Positions 14,129 to 24,719 of a stretch of 64,000 nt of DNA are shown here, one piece after another (positions within the stretch are counted from its first letter, which is position 1; every line of letters begins with the position of its first letter). The translations under genes and the position numbers were made by a program. The DNA is from Clostridiales bacterium CHKCI006 (lineage in GTDB: Bacteria; Bacillota_I; Bacilli_A; Erysipelotrichales; Coprobacillaceae): assembly GCA_900018345.1 (NCBI GenBank), contig FCNA01000098.1, positions 50,622-114,621 of the forward strand, in the 5' to 3' direction. The notes below the pieces were generated by a model, which was not told the DNA's origin, did no database searches, and saw only the letters and a list, made by a program, of their open reading frames with translations.

Positions 14129-15390
14129 TAGCGATCAAAGCCTAAGCGTTTGATCATGGCTTCTTTTTGATCCAGGACTTCTTTAGGAAGTGTAGCTGGC
14201 ACGACGTTAACGGAACTATTAATGATTTCTGAAGCAAAATCGGCAACGAATTCGCATAGACGAATAAACGTATCTGGGTCAAGATGCTCCATCGTATCTC
14301 GGCGACTATGAATTTCAGCACCACCGCGCGGAGTGCGAGTACCAAACGACATGCTTGGGACATCATGCAAGGCAAAGCTGGTCGAGTCAGTAGATGCAAG
14401 TCCCATATGCGATTTGAAAGCATGTCCCTTCACTTTTCCTAAATAGAGGACCCGATCAACGATGCTGCGATCGACTGAACCGAAGACCATGTCGCCGCCC
14501 ATGAGTACGCCGGTCATATCGAAGTTAATATTAAGAATTGTCTTTTTAATCTCTTCAGGGTGTTTTTCACAGTAATCATAAGATCCTAAGAGACCAATTT
14601 CTTCACTGCCGCACCAAACAAACTTAACTGTACGACGAGGCTGATGTGCTTTAAAATAATGCATGAGTTCCATGATGGTGATCGAACCCGTGCCATTATC
14701 CCAAGCCCCGCTGGAAAATTCTACAGAATCATAATGGGCTGAAAAGACAACCTGTTCTTCTTTCAAATCCGTTCCCTCAATGGTCGCAATGACATTACGT
14801 GATTCTCCTTTGGCAGTGGCATCCTGACGTAAGACCATTTTTACTACTGTGGGTTGCGTCTTCAAAAGCTTTTCAGCAGTAGCCAGATTCATTAATACAC
14901 CAGGGAAATTGCTGTCATCATCTTTCGCAACCACAGCTGTACGATGAGGGACCTGTGTTTTCATGATCTCATCATCATAGAACCCACCCCAAGTTGTAAT
15001 ATAACCAACTGCTCCACGTGCGACTAACTTCTTTCTGAGATCGCTGCTCATACCACCCGTAGAAAGACAAATTTTGCCTTTCACATCGGTAATATCTTCA
15101 TCATCTCCATCATGAATGTAAACCAGAGGAGCCGTGATTCCTTCGGCAGGGGTTTGCCCGCTTTTACCTAAGCCAGTGCAATAAAAGGTCTCCTGAACAG
15201 GTTGGGTAACTGCTATGCTTGCTTCATAGACCTTTGGCTGGTCGATTTCGAAAGGTTCAATAGTCACCAAGACGCCTGCTTTTTCACATTCCTCTAAAAT
15301 CAGCTTGGCTGCTTCAAGCTCCTTCTCTGTGCCTGAAACGCGTTCAAAAGCGAGGCGCTGAAGCACTTCGAATGCACGATTTTTATCCAT
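14128..15390 (-). CDS. M28-family zinc peptidase (aminopeptidase type) with PA domain
   Basis: 420 residues without a signal peptide, so probably cytoplasmic. A protease-associated (PA) domain lies around VKGKICLSTGGMSSDLRKKL. The M28 catalytic domain has zinc ligands in SAHYDSVEFSSGAWDNGTG (His, bridging Asp), the catalytic Glu in CGSEEIGLLGSYD, another ligand in NINFDMTGV and the last His in AEIHSRRDTM. This is the co-catalytic two-zinc set. The likely role is peptide turnover. The start is ATG at 15390 (SD AAGGAGG); the longer reading frame upstream lacks an SD and overlaps the promoter. Confidence 0.88.
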   Translation of the reverse strand: MDKNRAFEVLQRLAFERVSGTEKELEAAKLILEECEKAGVLVTIEPFEIDQPKVYEASIAVTQPVQETFYCTGLGKSGQTPAEGITAPLVYIHDGDDEDITDVKGKICLSTGGMSSDLRKKLVARGAVGYITTWGGFYDDEIMKTQVPHRTAVVAKDDDSNFPGVLMNLATAEKLLKTQPTVVKMVLRQDATAKGESRNVIATIEGTDLKEEQVVFSAHYDSVEFSSGAWDNGTGSITIMELMHYFKAHQPRRTVKFVWCGSEEIGLLGSYDYCEKHPEEIKKTILNINFDMTGVLMGGDMVFGSVDRSIVDRVLYLGKVKGHAFKSHMGLASTDSTSFALHDVPSMSFGTRTPRGGAEIHSRRDTMEHLDPDTFIRLCEFVADFASEIINSSVNVVPATLPKEVLDQKEAMIKRLGFDR

Positions 15391-15422
15391 ATCATTTGCC
15401 TCCTTATTTAATATATAAGTAT

Positions 15423-15450
15423 ACATTACCACAAAACGAAAAAATGTCAA
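15423..15450 (-). promoter_or_regulatory. promoter of the M28 peptidase gene
   Basis: Minus-strand -35 TTGACA (15450-15445), 16-bp spacer, extended -10 TGG-TAATGT (-10 box 15428-15423). Confidence 0.55.
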
Positions 15451-15579
15451 TTAAATTATCGATAAAACGAAATTCTGACTGATTTATTAAAATGTCAAAA
15501 AGTTATTTGAAAGACTTGACTTGGAGCTAACTCAAAGGATTAAAATAGAGTTGAAATTAAGAAACGGGAGTGGAAATCA

Positions 15580-16977
15580 ATGAATAAATTTGTTATGTCA
15601 TTTAATCGTCTGCTGGAACCTAAAAAACAGATTCCAGTTTCAAGACAACGCTTTTCAAATCAGGCATTGATCGCACTGATCATCCCGATCATTATCGAGC
15701 AATTTTTAGCTCTTTTGGTCGGTATTGCCGATACGCTGATGATCAGTTATGCCGGAGAAGCCGCTGTTTCAGGTGTCTCACTTGTCAATCAGCTCAATAA
15801 TGTCTTCATTATGATCTTTACGGCTCTGGCCAGTGGTGGTGCGATTGTCGCCAGTCAGTATGTAGGCAGTGAGGATCGCAAAAATGGAAATCTCGCAGCC
15901 AGTCAGCTTGTCTTGCTGATCTTGCTTATTTCTGTTATTTTGACAGCAGGGATCTTTGTCTTCGGTGAAAATATCTTTAATCTGATCTTTGGTCGTGTCG
16001 AGACCTCCGTTTTTGATGCAGGAATGACTTATCTGTATATTTCTGCCATGTCCTTTCCTTTTTTAGCCTTATATAATGGCTGTGCCGGCCTTTATCGGAG
16101 CATGGGAAAGACCAAGGCGATTATGAATATCTCAATCATTATGAATATTATCAATGTGGTTGGTAACTACATCGGTGTTTTTATCTTACATGCGGGAGTC
16201 GCAGGTGTGGCATATCCTTCTCTCATTTCACGTATTTTTGCTGCAGTGGTAATGATGGTCTTATCCATGAAAAAAGATCAGATGATCTATGTCGAGATCA
16301 AGCATGTGTTGAGCTGGAACTGGAATATGGTCAAACGTGTCTTCCGAATCGCGATCCCAAATAGTATTGAAAATGGTCTGTTTCAGATTTCTAAGGTTGC
16401 TTTGAGTTCTATCGTTGCGTTGTTTGGTACGGTGCAGATTGCTGCCAATGGGATTGCCCAAAGCTTTTGGTCGATGTCTGCTTTATTCGCGACAGCCATG
16501 GGACCTGCTTTTGTCACCGTCATCGGACAATACATGGGGGCTGGTGATAAAGAAGGCGCTGATTATTACATGATCAAGCTATTGAAAATGACTTATCTAG
16601 GTTCGGTCATCTGGAATTTTGTCTTCTTCTTATTTACACCTTTCCTCTTACAGTTCTACAGTTTAAGTCAGGAAGGAAAACAGCTGGTCATCATCTTGGT
16701 CATCATTCACAATGTCTTTAATGCTTTGTTCTGTCCGACTGCTTTCTCTTTATCCAATGGTTTAAGAGCAGCTGGAGATATTCGTTATACCATGTTCTCA
16801 GCCATTTTCTCAACCGTTGTTGTCCGCGTTATCTTTTCAATCATTTTAGGTCTATGGCTGAACATGGGAGTCATCGGTATTGCTTTAGCGATGGCGATTG
16901 ACTGGGGGGTTAAAGCTTTGCTGACTATCACCCGTTATTATTCAAAGAAATGGCAGAATTTCCAGGTTATCGACTAA
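15580..16977 (+). CDS. MATE-family efflux transporter
   Basis: 465 residues with about 12 membrane helices in two six-helix halves, as in MATE (NorM/DinF-type) multidrug antiporters driven by Na+ or H+. The first half has IIPIIIEQFLALLVGIADT and ASGGAIVASQYVG; the second half repeats the pattern with AIPNSIENGLFQISKVAL and FVTVIGQYMGAGD. Substrate unknown. SD GGGAG precedes ATG 15580. A possible promoter (TTGACT 15516-15521, TAAAAT 15541-15546, 19-bp spacer) is weak. A strong bidirectional terminator follows. Confidence 0.92.
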   Translation: MNKFVMSFNRLLEPKKQIPVSRQRFSNQALIALIIPIIIEQFLALLVGIADTLMISYAGEAAVSGVSLVNQLNNVFIMIFTALASGGAIVASQYVGSEDRKNGNLAASQLVLLILLISVILTAGIFVFGENIFNLIFGRVETSVFDAGMTYLYISAMSFPFLALYNGCAGLYRSMGKTKAIMNISIIMNIINVVGNYIGVFILHAGVAGVAYPSLISRIFAAVVMMVLSMKKDQMIYVEIKHVLSWNWNMVKRVFRIAIPNSIENGLFQISKVALSSIVALFGTVQIAANGIAQSFWSMSALFATAMGPAFVTVIGQYMGAGDKEGADYYMIKLLKMTYLGSVIWNFVFFLFTPFLLQFYSLSQEGKQLVIILVIIHNVFNALFCPTAFSLSNGLRAAGDIRYTMFSAIFSTVVVRVIFSIILGLWLNMGVIGIALAMAIDWGVKALLTITRYYSKKWQNFQVID

Positions 16978-16980
16978 ACA

Positions 16981-17006
16981 TAAAAAGGAGCTTTCGAGCT
17001 CCTTTT
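16981..17006. terminator. bidirectional terminator between MATE and ABC permease genes
   Basis: Perfect 10-bp stem AAAAGGAGCT (16983-16992) with AGCTCCTTTT (16997-17006), loop TTCG; serves both convergent genes. Confidence 0.9.
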
Positions 17007-18576
17007 AAATACGCAATTTGAAGGTTCGCGGGGAAAAATGATAAACGAGAATTAAACTGATGAGGGCATATATAAAGCAGAATCCAAGCAGGGCACTGCC
17101 ATAGAGGTTGAGGGGGACATCCAGGTTCATCAGAAAAAGACATAAAAGATAGGTCAGCTGACGAAGTAAAGAATAGAGGCCGCTCTTTACCTCCGTTTTT
17201 GCGTTGTAAGGTTGCAGCAAGTAATACAAAACGAGATCATGCATTGAGAAAAAGACAGCTAATCCAATGGGCAGCAAGCCTACTAAACAGTAGGTAAGGA
17301 GCGTCTGATTCGGACTGAGCACATAAAGCGTACCTAAACAGCCATAACTGATGACCAGGGCAATTTCCAGATTCAACAGCATGAGCGTTTTCAGACGCTG
17401 TTTAAACATACCTAAGATAACTTCAGGCCGACGATAGATTCGATAATTTAAAAGGGCGACATCACAATTAAAGAAGAGCGCCTGGGTGTAGCGCGGGCCA
17501 CGATTGACCAGATACATCATAAAAGGAAGTGCTGAGAGCGCCTGCCAATAGACCGGATCATAATTATTGGAGTAAAATTGCTGTAACAGAAAAGTCAATA
17601 AAATCAGGCAGGTAAAGACAATGCTCAGAACGAGGGAAAGGCGGTGCGCACTGCTCTTTAATATCTTCGAATGACGTTTGACAAAAAGCTCATGCAGATA
17701 AGCAAACCCTTGTTTGCTGCTGGTTTGTTGACGGTCAAAAGTAATTTGTTTTGATACGTTTTCTTTTAAGAAGCGATTTTTATTGGTGATCAGCCGAGCA
17801 TTATTGGTGAGGGCCGGTTTAAGGATGGTAAGGAAATTTTGAAAGTACCAAAGCTTTTTAAAGTGATAAGCACCTAGTAGGATCATTAGGCCTGACAGAG
17901 CCAAAGAAACAGCATAAGGAAGTGGACACCCCAGAAAACATGGGACAAGAGCGCCTGCCAGCAACCCGATCAGCAATAACATCTGAAGGGCAAAAGGCAG
18001 CTGTTCCCGCCAGGAAATCTGATTCTGCTGGTGGTATGCGGCACTGAGATAGCCGAAAGTGAATTTTGTGGCTAACATGAGGCATGGCAGCAACCCCAAG
18101 AGATAGATAGGGAGTTTCAGTGAGCTGGCTATGAAGGTTAACGCTGTGAGTAGTGCTATTAATCGCGTCAGTGTGTAATAGAGAAACTCTGAAAGGGTCC
18201 GTTTTCTAGGGTTCATCTTCAGCAGGATGATTGCATAATAACTATTGATATCGGCCTGGAAGAGTGGGGTATTGATGATGCCTCCAATCAGTGATAAGAA
18301 GATGAATAGATGAAGCATCAGAGAGGCTGGTGGTGCAAACGGGATCGCGCTAACCAAAGTGACCAGCATCCAAACATAAAGCCAGGAACCAAACAGAACC
18401 CCAATCAGTTCCATCAATAGACTGACAATGAATGCCAGAACCTTAAGCCATTTGAAGCCATAAAGCCGATTCGGAAAAAAACGGCGGATCAAAGGAAAAT
18501 GCTGCAGTACATAGAGGATGGTGTTGATGCGATAGGTCATTTTCAGATGATAGCTCAACATAAAGGTTGTCCACAT
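17005..18576 (-). CDS. ABC exporter membrane protein
   Basis: 523 residues with about 12 hydrophobic segments; a basic cytoplasmic linker (residues about 250-310) splits it into two halves. It resembles the large permeases paired with single ATPases in peptide- or bacteriocin-type exporters, but no substrate motif is present. The ATG lies one base after the stop of the ATPase gene, with SD AAGGAGGA inside that gene, so the two are coupled. The permease is the second gene of a two-gene operon. The specific family name is not recognised. Confidence 0.7.
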   Translation of the reverse strand: MWTTFMLSYHLKMTYRINTILYVLQHFPLIRRFFPNRLYGFKWLKVLAFIVSLLMELIGVLFGSWLYVWMLVTLVSAIPFAPPASLMLHLFIFLSLIGGIINTPLFQADINSYYAIILLKMNPRKRTLSEFLYYTLTRLIALLTALTFIASSLKLPIYLLGLLPCLMLATKFTFGYLSAAYHQQNQISWREQLPFALQMLLLIGLLAGALVPCFLGCPLPYAVSLALSGLMILLGAYHFKKLWYFQNFLTILKPALTNNARLITNKNRFLKENVSKQITFDRQQTSSKQGFAYLHELFVKRHSKILKSSAHRLSLVLSIVFTCLILLTFLLQQFYSNNYDPVYWQALSALPFMMYLVNRGPRYTQALFFNCDVALLNYRIYRRPEVILGMFKQRLKTLMLLNLEIALVISYGCLGTLYVLSPNQTLLTYCLVGLLPIGLAVFFSMHDLVLYYLLQPYNAKTEVKSGLYSLLRQLTYLLCLFLMNLDVPLNLYGSALLGFCFIYALISLILVYHFSPRTFKLRI

Positions 18577-18577
18577 A

Positions 18578-19273
18578 TTACTCCTCCTTCAGCTTAGCGA
18601 TAATGTTTTGCTTTAAGACTTCCTTATCTATGCAAGCAGGGATAGACGAGAGACGACCATGATTTAGAATGACGATCTCATCGCAAAGATTAAGGGCAAG
18701 TTCCATAATATGAGTCGAGAGAATCAGGATGCGTTCCTGCTTGATCTGTCTTAACAGCTCTTCCATTTCCTGAGCGACGACGACATCCAGAGATGTCAAT
18801 GGCTCATCGAGTAACAGAACATCCGGATCGGCAATGATATTGATCAGCATCTGCATCTTATTTTTCATTCCTAAAGAATAATCTTTGATTAATTTGTCAC
18901 GATCTTCTTGATCGATATGCATCAGCTCAAAATAATGGTCTAAGGGGTGTATTTCTTTTAGTTTGGTTTTATTGATGTCTATAAAGAATTTGAGAAATTC
19001 ACGACCTGTCAGAAAATCAGGAACCACCGGAACAGAAAGGACATAACCCAAATGCTCAGATAAAGGATATTCGGTTTCATCCTGCCAAAAGGAATATTTG
19101 CCGTCATCGATATTTAAATCTTCATTCAAACAGTTAAATAGGGTTGTCTTACCCGATCCATTACGCCCTAAAAGACCATAGATCTTCCCTTCTGTAAATG
19201 TATAATCGATATCTTCTAAAACAACTTTTTGATCAAATGTCTTTTTTAAATGTTCAATCACCAGTTTTTTCAT
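18578..19273 (-). CDS. ABC transporter ATP-binding protein
   Basis: 231-residue nucleotide-binding domain. Walker A is GRNGSGKTT, Walker B VLLLDEPLTSLD, and the switch His is in LILSTHIMELA. The signature motif is degenerate (DYSLGMKNKM in place of LSGGQ), a form common in ABC-2 type exporters. It powers the adjacent membrane protein. The start is the ATG at 19273 with SD AAGGAG; the longer frame upstream has no SD. A minus-strand TATAAT with extended TGC (-10 box 19393-19388) gives a leader of about 108 bases. Confidence 0.9.
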   Translation of the reverse strand: MKKLVIEHLKKTFDQKVVLEDIDYTFTEGKIYGLLGRNGSGKTTLFNCLNEDLNIDDGKYSFWQDETEYPLSEHLGYVLSVPVVPDFLTGREFLKFFIDINKTKLKEIHPLDHYFELMHIDQEDRDKLIKDYSLGMKNKMQMLINIIADPDVLLLDEPLTSLDVVVAQEMEELLRQIKQERILILSTHIMELALNLCDEIVILNHGRLSSIPACIDKEVLKQNIIAKLKEE

Positions 19274-19387
19274 AGTCTGCTCCTTATAAAAATCTCGAAT
19301 AAACCCCATCCATGTCATCCAGTATATCCTTGTAGGGTATTGCATAGAGTGTAAACGGTCATTAGGTTTTCTTTTTTACTTGTGATC

Positions 19388-19396
19388 ATTATAGCA
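19388..19396 (-). promoter_or_regulatory. extended -10 promoter of the ABC exporter operon
   Basis: Minus-strand TGC-TATAAT with the -10 box at 19393-19388. No good -35 is seen 16-18 bp upstream, so recognition would rely on the extended -10. Confidence 0.45.
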
Positions 19397-19620
19397 TATA
19401 GCACACGAAGTCGATACCAATAATCCCAAAATAGAACATACTTTATTCTTTTTTTATAAATACAATGGTTGATATCATCAAAGGATGAAATGGATTTATT
19501 TTTAAACATTGGCTTGAGTGGTTAAAATTTCATATTTTTTTGGCATAAAACAAGACTCCTCATTGATTTGCTTACTATATATTAGTATTAGAATTCAAAA
19601 AAGAAAAGGAGGAAGTGCGA

Positions 19621-21089
<1,469 letters not shown>

Positions 21090-21161
21090 AGATATATCAT
21101 GGGACCTTGTTTTTTTTTGAGGTCTCATCTTATTGTATTAAGAGATTACAGAGGTAGATGT

Positions 21162-22061
21162 ATGAAGCTAGATAATATCAAGTATGAAAATGAGGATATC
21201 TTTGAAAATAAAGATAATCAAGACTTTGATAATCAATAAAAAAAGATAAGTGAAGATAAAAATGTGGTTATCATCAATATTGAAGCCAATTATGGGTATG
21301 CAATTGGAGAACATTGGCATGATCGGTTAGAATTTATATATATTATTGATGGAGAAACATTGGTTACCACCGATGAAAATCAGTATTTATTATCCACTGG
21401 TGATTTTATGATGATTCCATATGGTGCTATGCATTCGAATTTTACTTCAAAGAAAACCCAAAAAATCACATTGCAAATTCGCAGTACGTATTTGAAGTCA
21501 ATTTGTCCGCAGTTTGATTTCAATCAAATTGATTGCTGCAGTCTGAATTGCCATAATATTGTTGAATACCAAAAATATGTTGAAGTGATCAGCTTGTTTA
21601 AAGATATGGTAAAAATGTTCGATTATAAAGATGATTTTGAAAAATTTGGCTTTTATTCTCATTTGAATATGTTTTTATATAAATTAGGGAAATACTTTTA
21701 TGCGGCTAATACTGAAAAAGGATATCATCAAATACCGTATGATCAAGTTCTTTATCAATTATTGCTTTATATCAACGGTCATTATAAAGAGAATCTTACA
21801 CTTAATGAATTATCCAATCATTTTCATGTATCTCTGCAATATTTATCTAAAATTTTGAAAAAGCATCTGCATATTACCTACTCAGAGTATGTAACGAATC
21901 TTCGTATGAACCAGGCCATTTACGAAATGAAAAATACAAATAAGGATCTATTGACCATTTTACATGATTGTGGTTTTCCTAATAAGCAATCATTTATTCA
22001 TGCGTTTAAATCTGAGTACCAGATGACACCTTCTCAATTCAGAAGAGCACTGAATCGCTAG
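21162..22061 (+). pseudogene. AraC-family regulator interrupted by an in-frame stop
   Basis: One frame runs from ATG 21162 (SD AGAGGTAG) to 22061, broken only by TAA at 21237-21239 (codon 26). After the stop the frame continues as an AraC/cupin protein: cupin domain GEHWHDRLEFIYIIDGE, then two C-terminal helix-turn-helices, LTLNELSNHFHVSLQYLSKI and LLTILHDCGFPNKQSFIHAF, ending TPSQFRRAL. Translation could restart at GTG 21264, giving a nearly complete 265-residue protein, but no good SD is visible there. It lies just downstream of the broken GH1 gene, whose regulator it probably was. Confidence 0.72.
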
Positions 22062-22666
22062 TGTGCCTCTGTTACAAACTGTATTATATGTACTATGTTA
22101 TATATCGTTGACATGGACCGTTGGTACAGTTGTATATCATCAGGAATAGGTCAACATGATCGATGTTTGATCTTCGATAGGCTTCATCGCGATAATGATT
22201 GTTTATTTTGGATGATGCCTCATCATGATTCAAAAACTTCTAACGTATTATGGATGGCGGTAATTTGCTGCTGGATCTATTTATGTATATAAAAATGCAT
22301 GGGGACTTGGATCTTGAAGTAATATAGAAAAGATCCTTTCTGTGCTATGAAACGGTCATTGAAACGCATTATTAAGATTGAGTTTAAATAAAAAGGGTGT
22401 GCTATGGAAAGGAGCACACCTTTTGTATATGAATCTAGACTTTCACTCATAGCTATTAAATGAATAAGAGAAGCATCCGACGTTTAACATAGAATCATTC
22501 CTATTTCTTTTAATTAAGATCCTTAGGATCTGCACTGTTATCGTAGATAAGTAAAGCAGATGCTTGTTGAATACCATTTGATAATAACAAATAACAGGCG
22601 GATTATAATGTGTTCTGACAAGATTTAAAAATTTCAACTACTGCTTCGTTTCTTTTTTTGATCAAA
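22062..22666. other. about 600 bp without an intact gene
   Basis: No ORF with codon bias, SD or family motif was found. Short hydrophobic stretches such as IGFIAIMIVYFG (about 22176-22212) might be scraps of a membrane transporter that belonged to the decayed beta-glucoside locus, but this cannot be supported. A hairpin with weak T tail lies at 22391-22425. Confidence 0.4.
22391..22425 (+). terminator. terminator-like hairpin downstream of the decayed locus
   Basis: AAAAGGGTGTGCT (22391-22403) pairs with AGCACACCTTTT (22413-22424) with one bulged G. Confidence 0.65.
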
Positions 22667-22702
22667 TAAAAAAACTGTGGACAGTAATTATCCACAGTTT
22701 TC
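22667..22702 (-). terminator. terminator of the Fe-S scaffold/GGGtGRT operon
   Basis: Stem AAACTGTGGA (22672-22681) with TCCACAGTTT (22691-22700); an A run before it gives seven U residues on the minus strand. Confidence 0.88.
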
Positions 22703-22713
22703 AACTTCAATCA

Positions 22714-23712
22714 TTATTTGCTAGCTTCTTCGATAGCAACAGCTACGGCAACAGTAGCACCAACCATTGGGTTGTTACCCATACCGATCAAGCCCATCAT
22801 TTCAACGTGAGCAGGAACGGAAGAAGAACCAGCGAACTGAGCATCACTATGCATACGACCCATTGTATCTGTCATACCATAAGAAGCTGGACCAGCAGCC
22901 ATGTTGTCTGGATGTAAAGTACGTCCAGTTCCACCGCCGGATGCAACAGAGAAGTATTTCTTGCCCTGTTCTAAGCGTTCTTTCTTGTATGTACCAGCTA
23001 CAGGATGCTGGAAACGAGTAGGGTTTGTAGAGTTACCAGTGATAGATACGTCTACGTTTTCTTTATGCATGATGGCTACACCTTCACGTACATCGTCAGC
23101 ACCATAGCAGTTTACCTTTGCTCTTGGACCATTAGAGTAAGCAGTTCTGGAAACTTCGTTAACTTCACCAGTGAAGTAATCAAACTGAGTTTCAACATAA
23201 GTGAATCCGTTAATTCTTGAGATGATCTTGGCAGCATCTTTACCTAAACCATTCAAAATAACTCTTAAAGGTTTTGATCTTACTTTGTTAGCTTGTTCAG
23301 CAATCTTGATTGCACCTTCAGCAGCAGCAAAAGATTCGTGACCAGCTAAGAAAGCGAAACATTCTGTATTTTCATCCAGTAACATTGCACCTAAGTTACC
23401 ATGACCTAAACCAACTTTACGATCATCGGCAACAGATCCTGGGATACAGAAAGACTGTAAACCAACACCGATTGTTTTAGCAGCATCAGCAGCTTTTTTA
23501 TCGCCGTTTTTAATTGCCATTGCAGCACCTACAATGTAAGCCCAGCAAGCATTTTCAAAACAGATTGGCTGTGTAGATTTAACGATGTTGTAAACGTCAA
23601 CACCTTTTTCGTCACAGATCTGTTTTGCTTCCTCAATTGAGTTAATACCAAATTTAGCTAAGGCAGCGTTAATCTGGTTAATTCTTCTTTCATAACCTTC
23701 AAATAATGCCAT
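22714..23712 (-). CDS. GGGtGRT family protein
   Basis: 332 residues, cytoplasmic. It carries the sequence that names the family, GGGTGRT at residues 259-265, inside YFSVASGGGTGRTLHPDN. Other conserved-looking blocks are GLGHGNLGAML, FAFLAGHESFAAAEGAI and GMGNNPMVGATVAVAVAIEE. Family function is not established. It is typically encoded next to an IscU/NifU-like scaffold, as here, so a role in Fe-S or sulfur chemistry is inferred from context only. It is the second gene of the operon, 17 bases after the scaffold gene. The ATG at 23712 has SD GAGGAGGG; the frame upstream of it has none. Confidence 0.9.
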   Translation of the reverse strand: MALFEGYERRINQINAALAKFGINSIEEAKQICDEKGVDVYNIVKSTQPICFENACWAYIVGAAMAIKNGDKKAADAAKTIGVGLQSFCIPGSVADDRKVGLGHGNLGAMLLDENTECFAFLAGHESFAAAEGAIKIAEQANKVRSKPLRVILNGLGKDAAKIISRINGFTYVETQFDYFTGEVNEVSRTAYSNGPRAKVNCYGADDVREGVAIMHKENVDVSITGNSTNPTRFQHPVAGTYKKERLEQGKKYFSVASGGGTGRTLHPDNMAAGPASYGMTDTMGRMHSDAQFAGSSSVPAHVEMMGLIGMGNNPMVGATVAVAVAIEEASK

Positions 23713-23729
23713 GTCTCGTACCCTCCTCA

Positions 23730-24422
23730 TTATTCCTTTCTTGGATCGATGTACTTAGCAGCTTCAGCGAATCTACCATATGTACCAGTAGCTTCCTTCA
23801 TTGCTTCATTAGCATCTTTTCCAGATTTGATCATATCCATCATTCTACCTAAGTTAACGAATTCATAACCGATGATTTCATCATTTTCATCTAAAGCGAT
23901 CTGTTTGATGTAACCTTCTGTTAATTCGAGGTAACGAGGACCTTTTAATTTAGTGGAGTAAGCAGTACCAGTCATACTTCTTAAACCTTTACCTAAATCT
24001 TCTAAGCCAGCACCGATCGTTAAACCACCTTCAGAGAATGCGGATTGAGTACGACCATACACGATTTGTAAGAATAATTCTCTCATTGCTGTGTTGATAG
24101 CATCACATACTAAGTCTGTATTTAAAGCTTCCAGGATGGTCTTACCAACTAAAGCTTCAGATGCCATTGCAGCAGAGTGTGTCATTCCAGAGCATCCAAT
24201 GGTTTCAACTAAGGCTTCTTCAATGATACCTTCTTTAACGTTTAACGTTAATTTGCAGGCACCCTGTTGAGGAGCACACCAGCCGATTCCGTGGGTTAAA
24301 CCAGAGATGTCTTCAATTTTTCTTGAATATACCCATTTTCCTTCTTCAGGAATAGGCGCACATCCATGGGATGCACCAACTTTGACGCAGTGCATTTTTT
24401 CTACTTCTTGTGAATAAATCAT
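23730..24422 (-). CDS. IscU/NifU-like iron-sulfur cluster scaffold protein
   Basis: 230 residues. The segment LVETIGCSGMTHSAAMASEAL resembles the IscU/NifU block around its second cluster Cys (C77). Other Cys residues are C12, C21, C49 and C56 (GWCAPQQGACKL) and C106 (LVCDAIN), enough for a cluster site though not with exact IscU spacing. It is longer than IscU/SufU (about 130-150 residues) and has its own C-terminal extension. It heads the operon with the GGGtGRT gene and is preceded by a structured 5' leader of roughly 118 bases. Confidence 0.82.
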   Translation of the reverse strand: MIYSQEVEKMHCVKVGASHGCAPIPEEGKWVYSRKIEDISGLTHGIGWCAPQQGACKLTLNVKEGIIEEALVETIGCSGMTHSAAMASEALVGKTILEALNTDLVCDAINTAMRELFLQIVYGRTQSAFSEGGLTIGAGLEDLGKGLRSMTGTAYSTKLKGPRYLELTEGYIKQIALDENDEIIGYEFVNLGRMMDMIKSGKDANEAMKEATGTYGRFAEAAKYIDPRKE

Positions 24423-24489
24423 TTTCCTTTTTAACTCCTTTCATTGTACGTGATCCATGATGCTTGAATGAACTTGATTGAAGTTCTTT

Positions 24490-24540
24490 GCCAGATCCCT
24501 TTACACTTTTCTGGCGAAAGTGACGGTGATTAGTCCACCT
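24490..24540 (-). ncRNA. structured 5' leader, possible H-type pseudoknot (riboswitch-like)
   Basis: Read on the minus strand from the predicted transcript start (about 24540). First a hairpin GGTG...CACC (24539-24525). Then CACTTT (24522-24517) pairs with AAAGTG (24509-24504). The loop of that stem contains GCCAGA (24515-24510), which is perfectly complementary to TCTGGC (24495-24490) downstream. The two stems cross, forming an H-type pseudoknot. A further hairpin GAACTT/AAGTTC (24486-24470) follows before the SD. It does not match riboswitch classes I can recall. Confidence 0.45.
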
Positions 24541-24546
24541 GAATTT

Positions 24547-24575
24547 AGTTTAACGCAAAATGATTTTAAAGTCAA
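24547..24575 (-). promoter_or_regulatory. promoter of the Fe-S scaffold/GGGtGRT operon
   Basis: Minus-strand -35 TTGACT (24575-24570), 17-bp spacer, -10 TAAACT (24552-24547). This places the transcript start at about 24540, directly before the first leader hairpin. Confidence 0.6.
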
Positions 24576-24667
24576 TATGGGTCGAAATGACTGTGAAAAA
24601 AATCCTTTGAAATTGTCATTTGAACTTTAAAAATCCAAGATGAAAGCGATTAAATCCTGATAATTTG

Positions 24668-24696
24668 TTGTGATTTCACGCTAAGTATGATATAAC
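24668..24696 (+). promoter_or_regulatory. promoter of fhs-pur operon
   Basis: -35 TTGTGA (24668-24673), 17-bp spacer, -10 TATAAC (24691-24696). The leader to the fhs start is about 70 bases. Confidence 0.55.
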
Positions 24697-24719
24697 TAAA
24701 TTGGAGGTTAAACTCTTGT

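Noticed and set aside
15516..15546. sigma-A promoter for the MATE gene (TTGACT, TAAAAT)
   Set aside because: The 19-bp spacer and poor -10 make it weak; mentioned in the gene entry but not listed as a site.
22095..22292. 65-codon ORF downstream of the AraC gene
   Set aside because: No SD, odd composition (many Cys, His, Trp), no recognisable motif; a transporter scrap is possible but not supportable.
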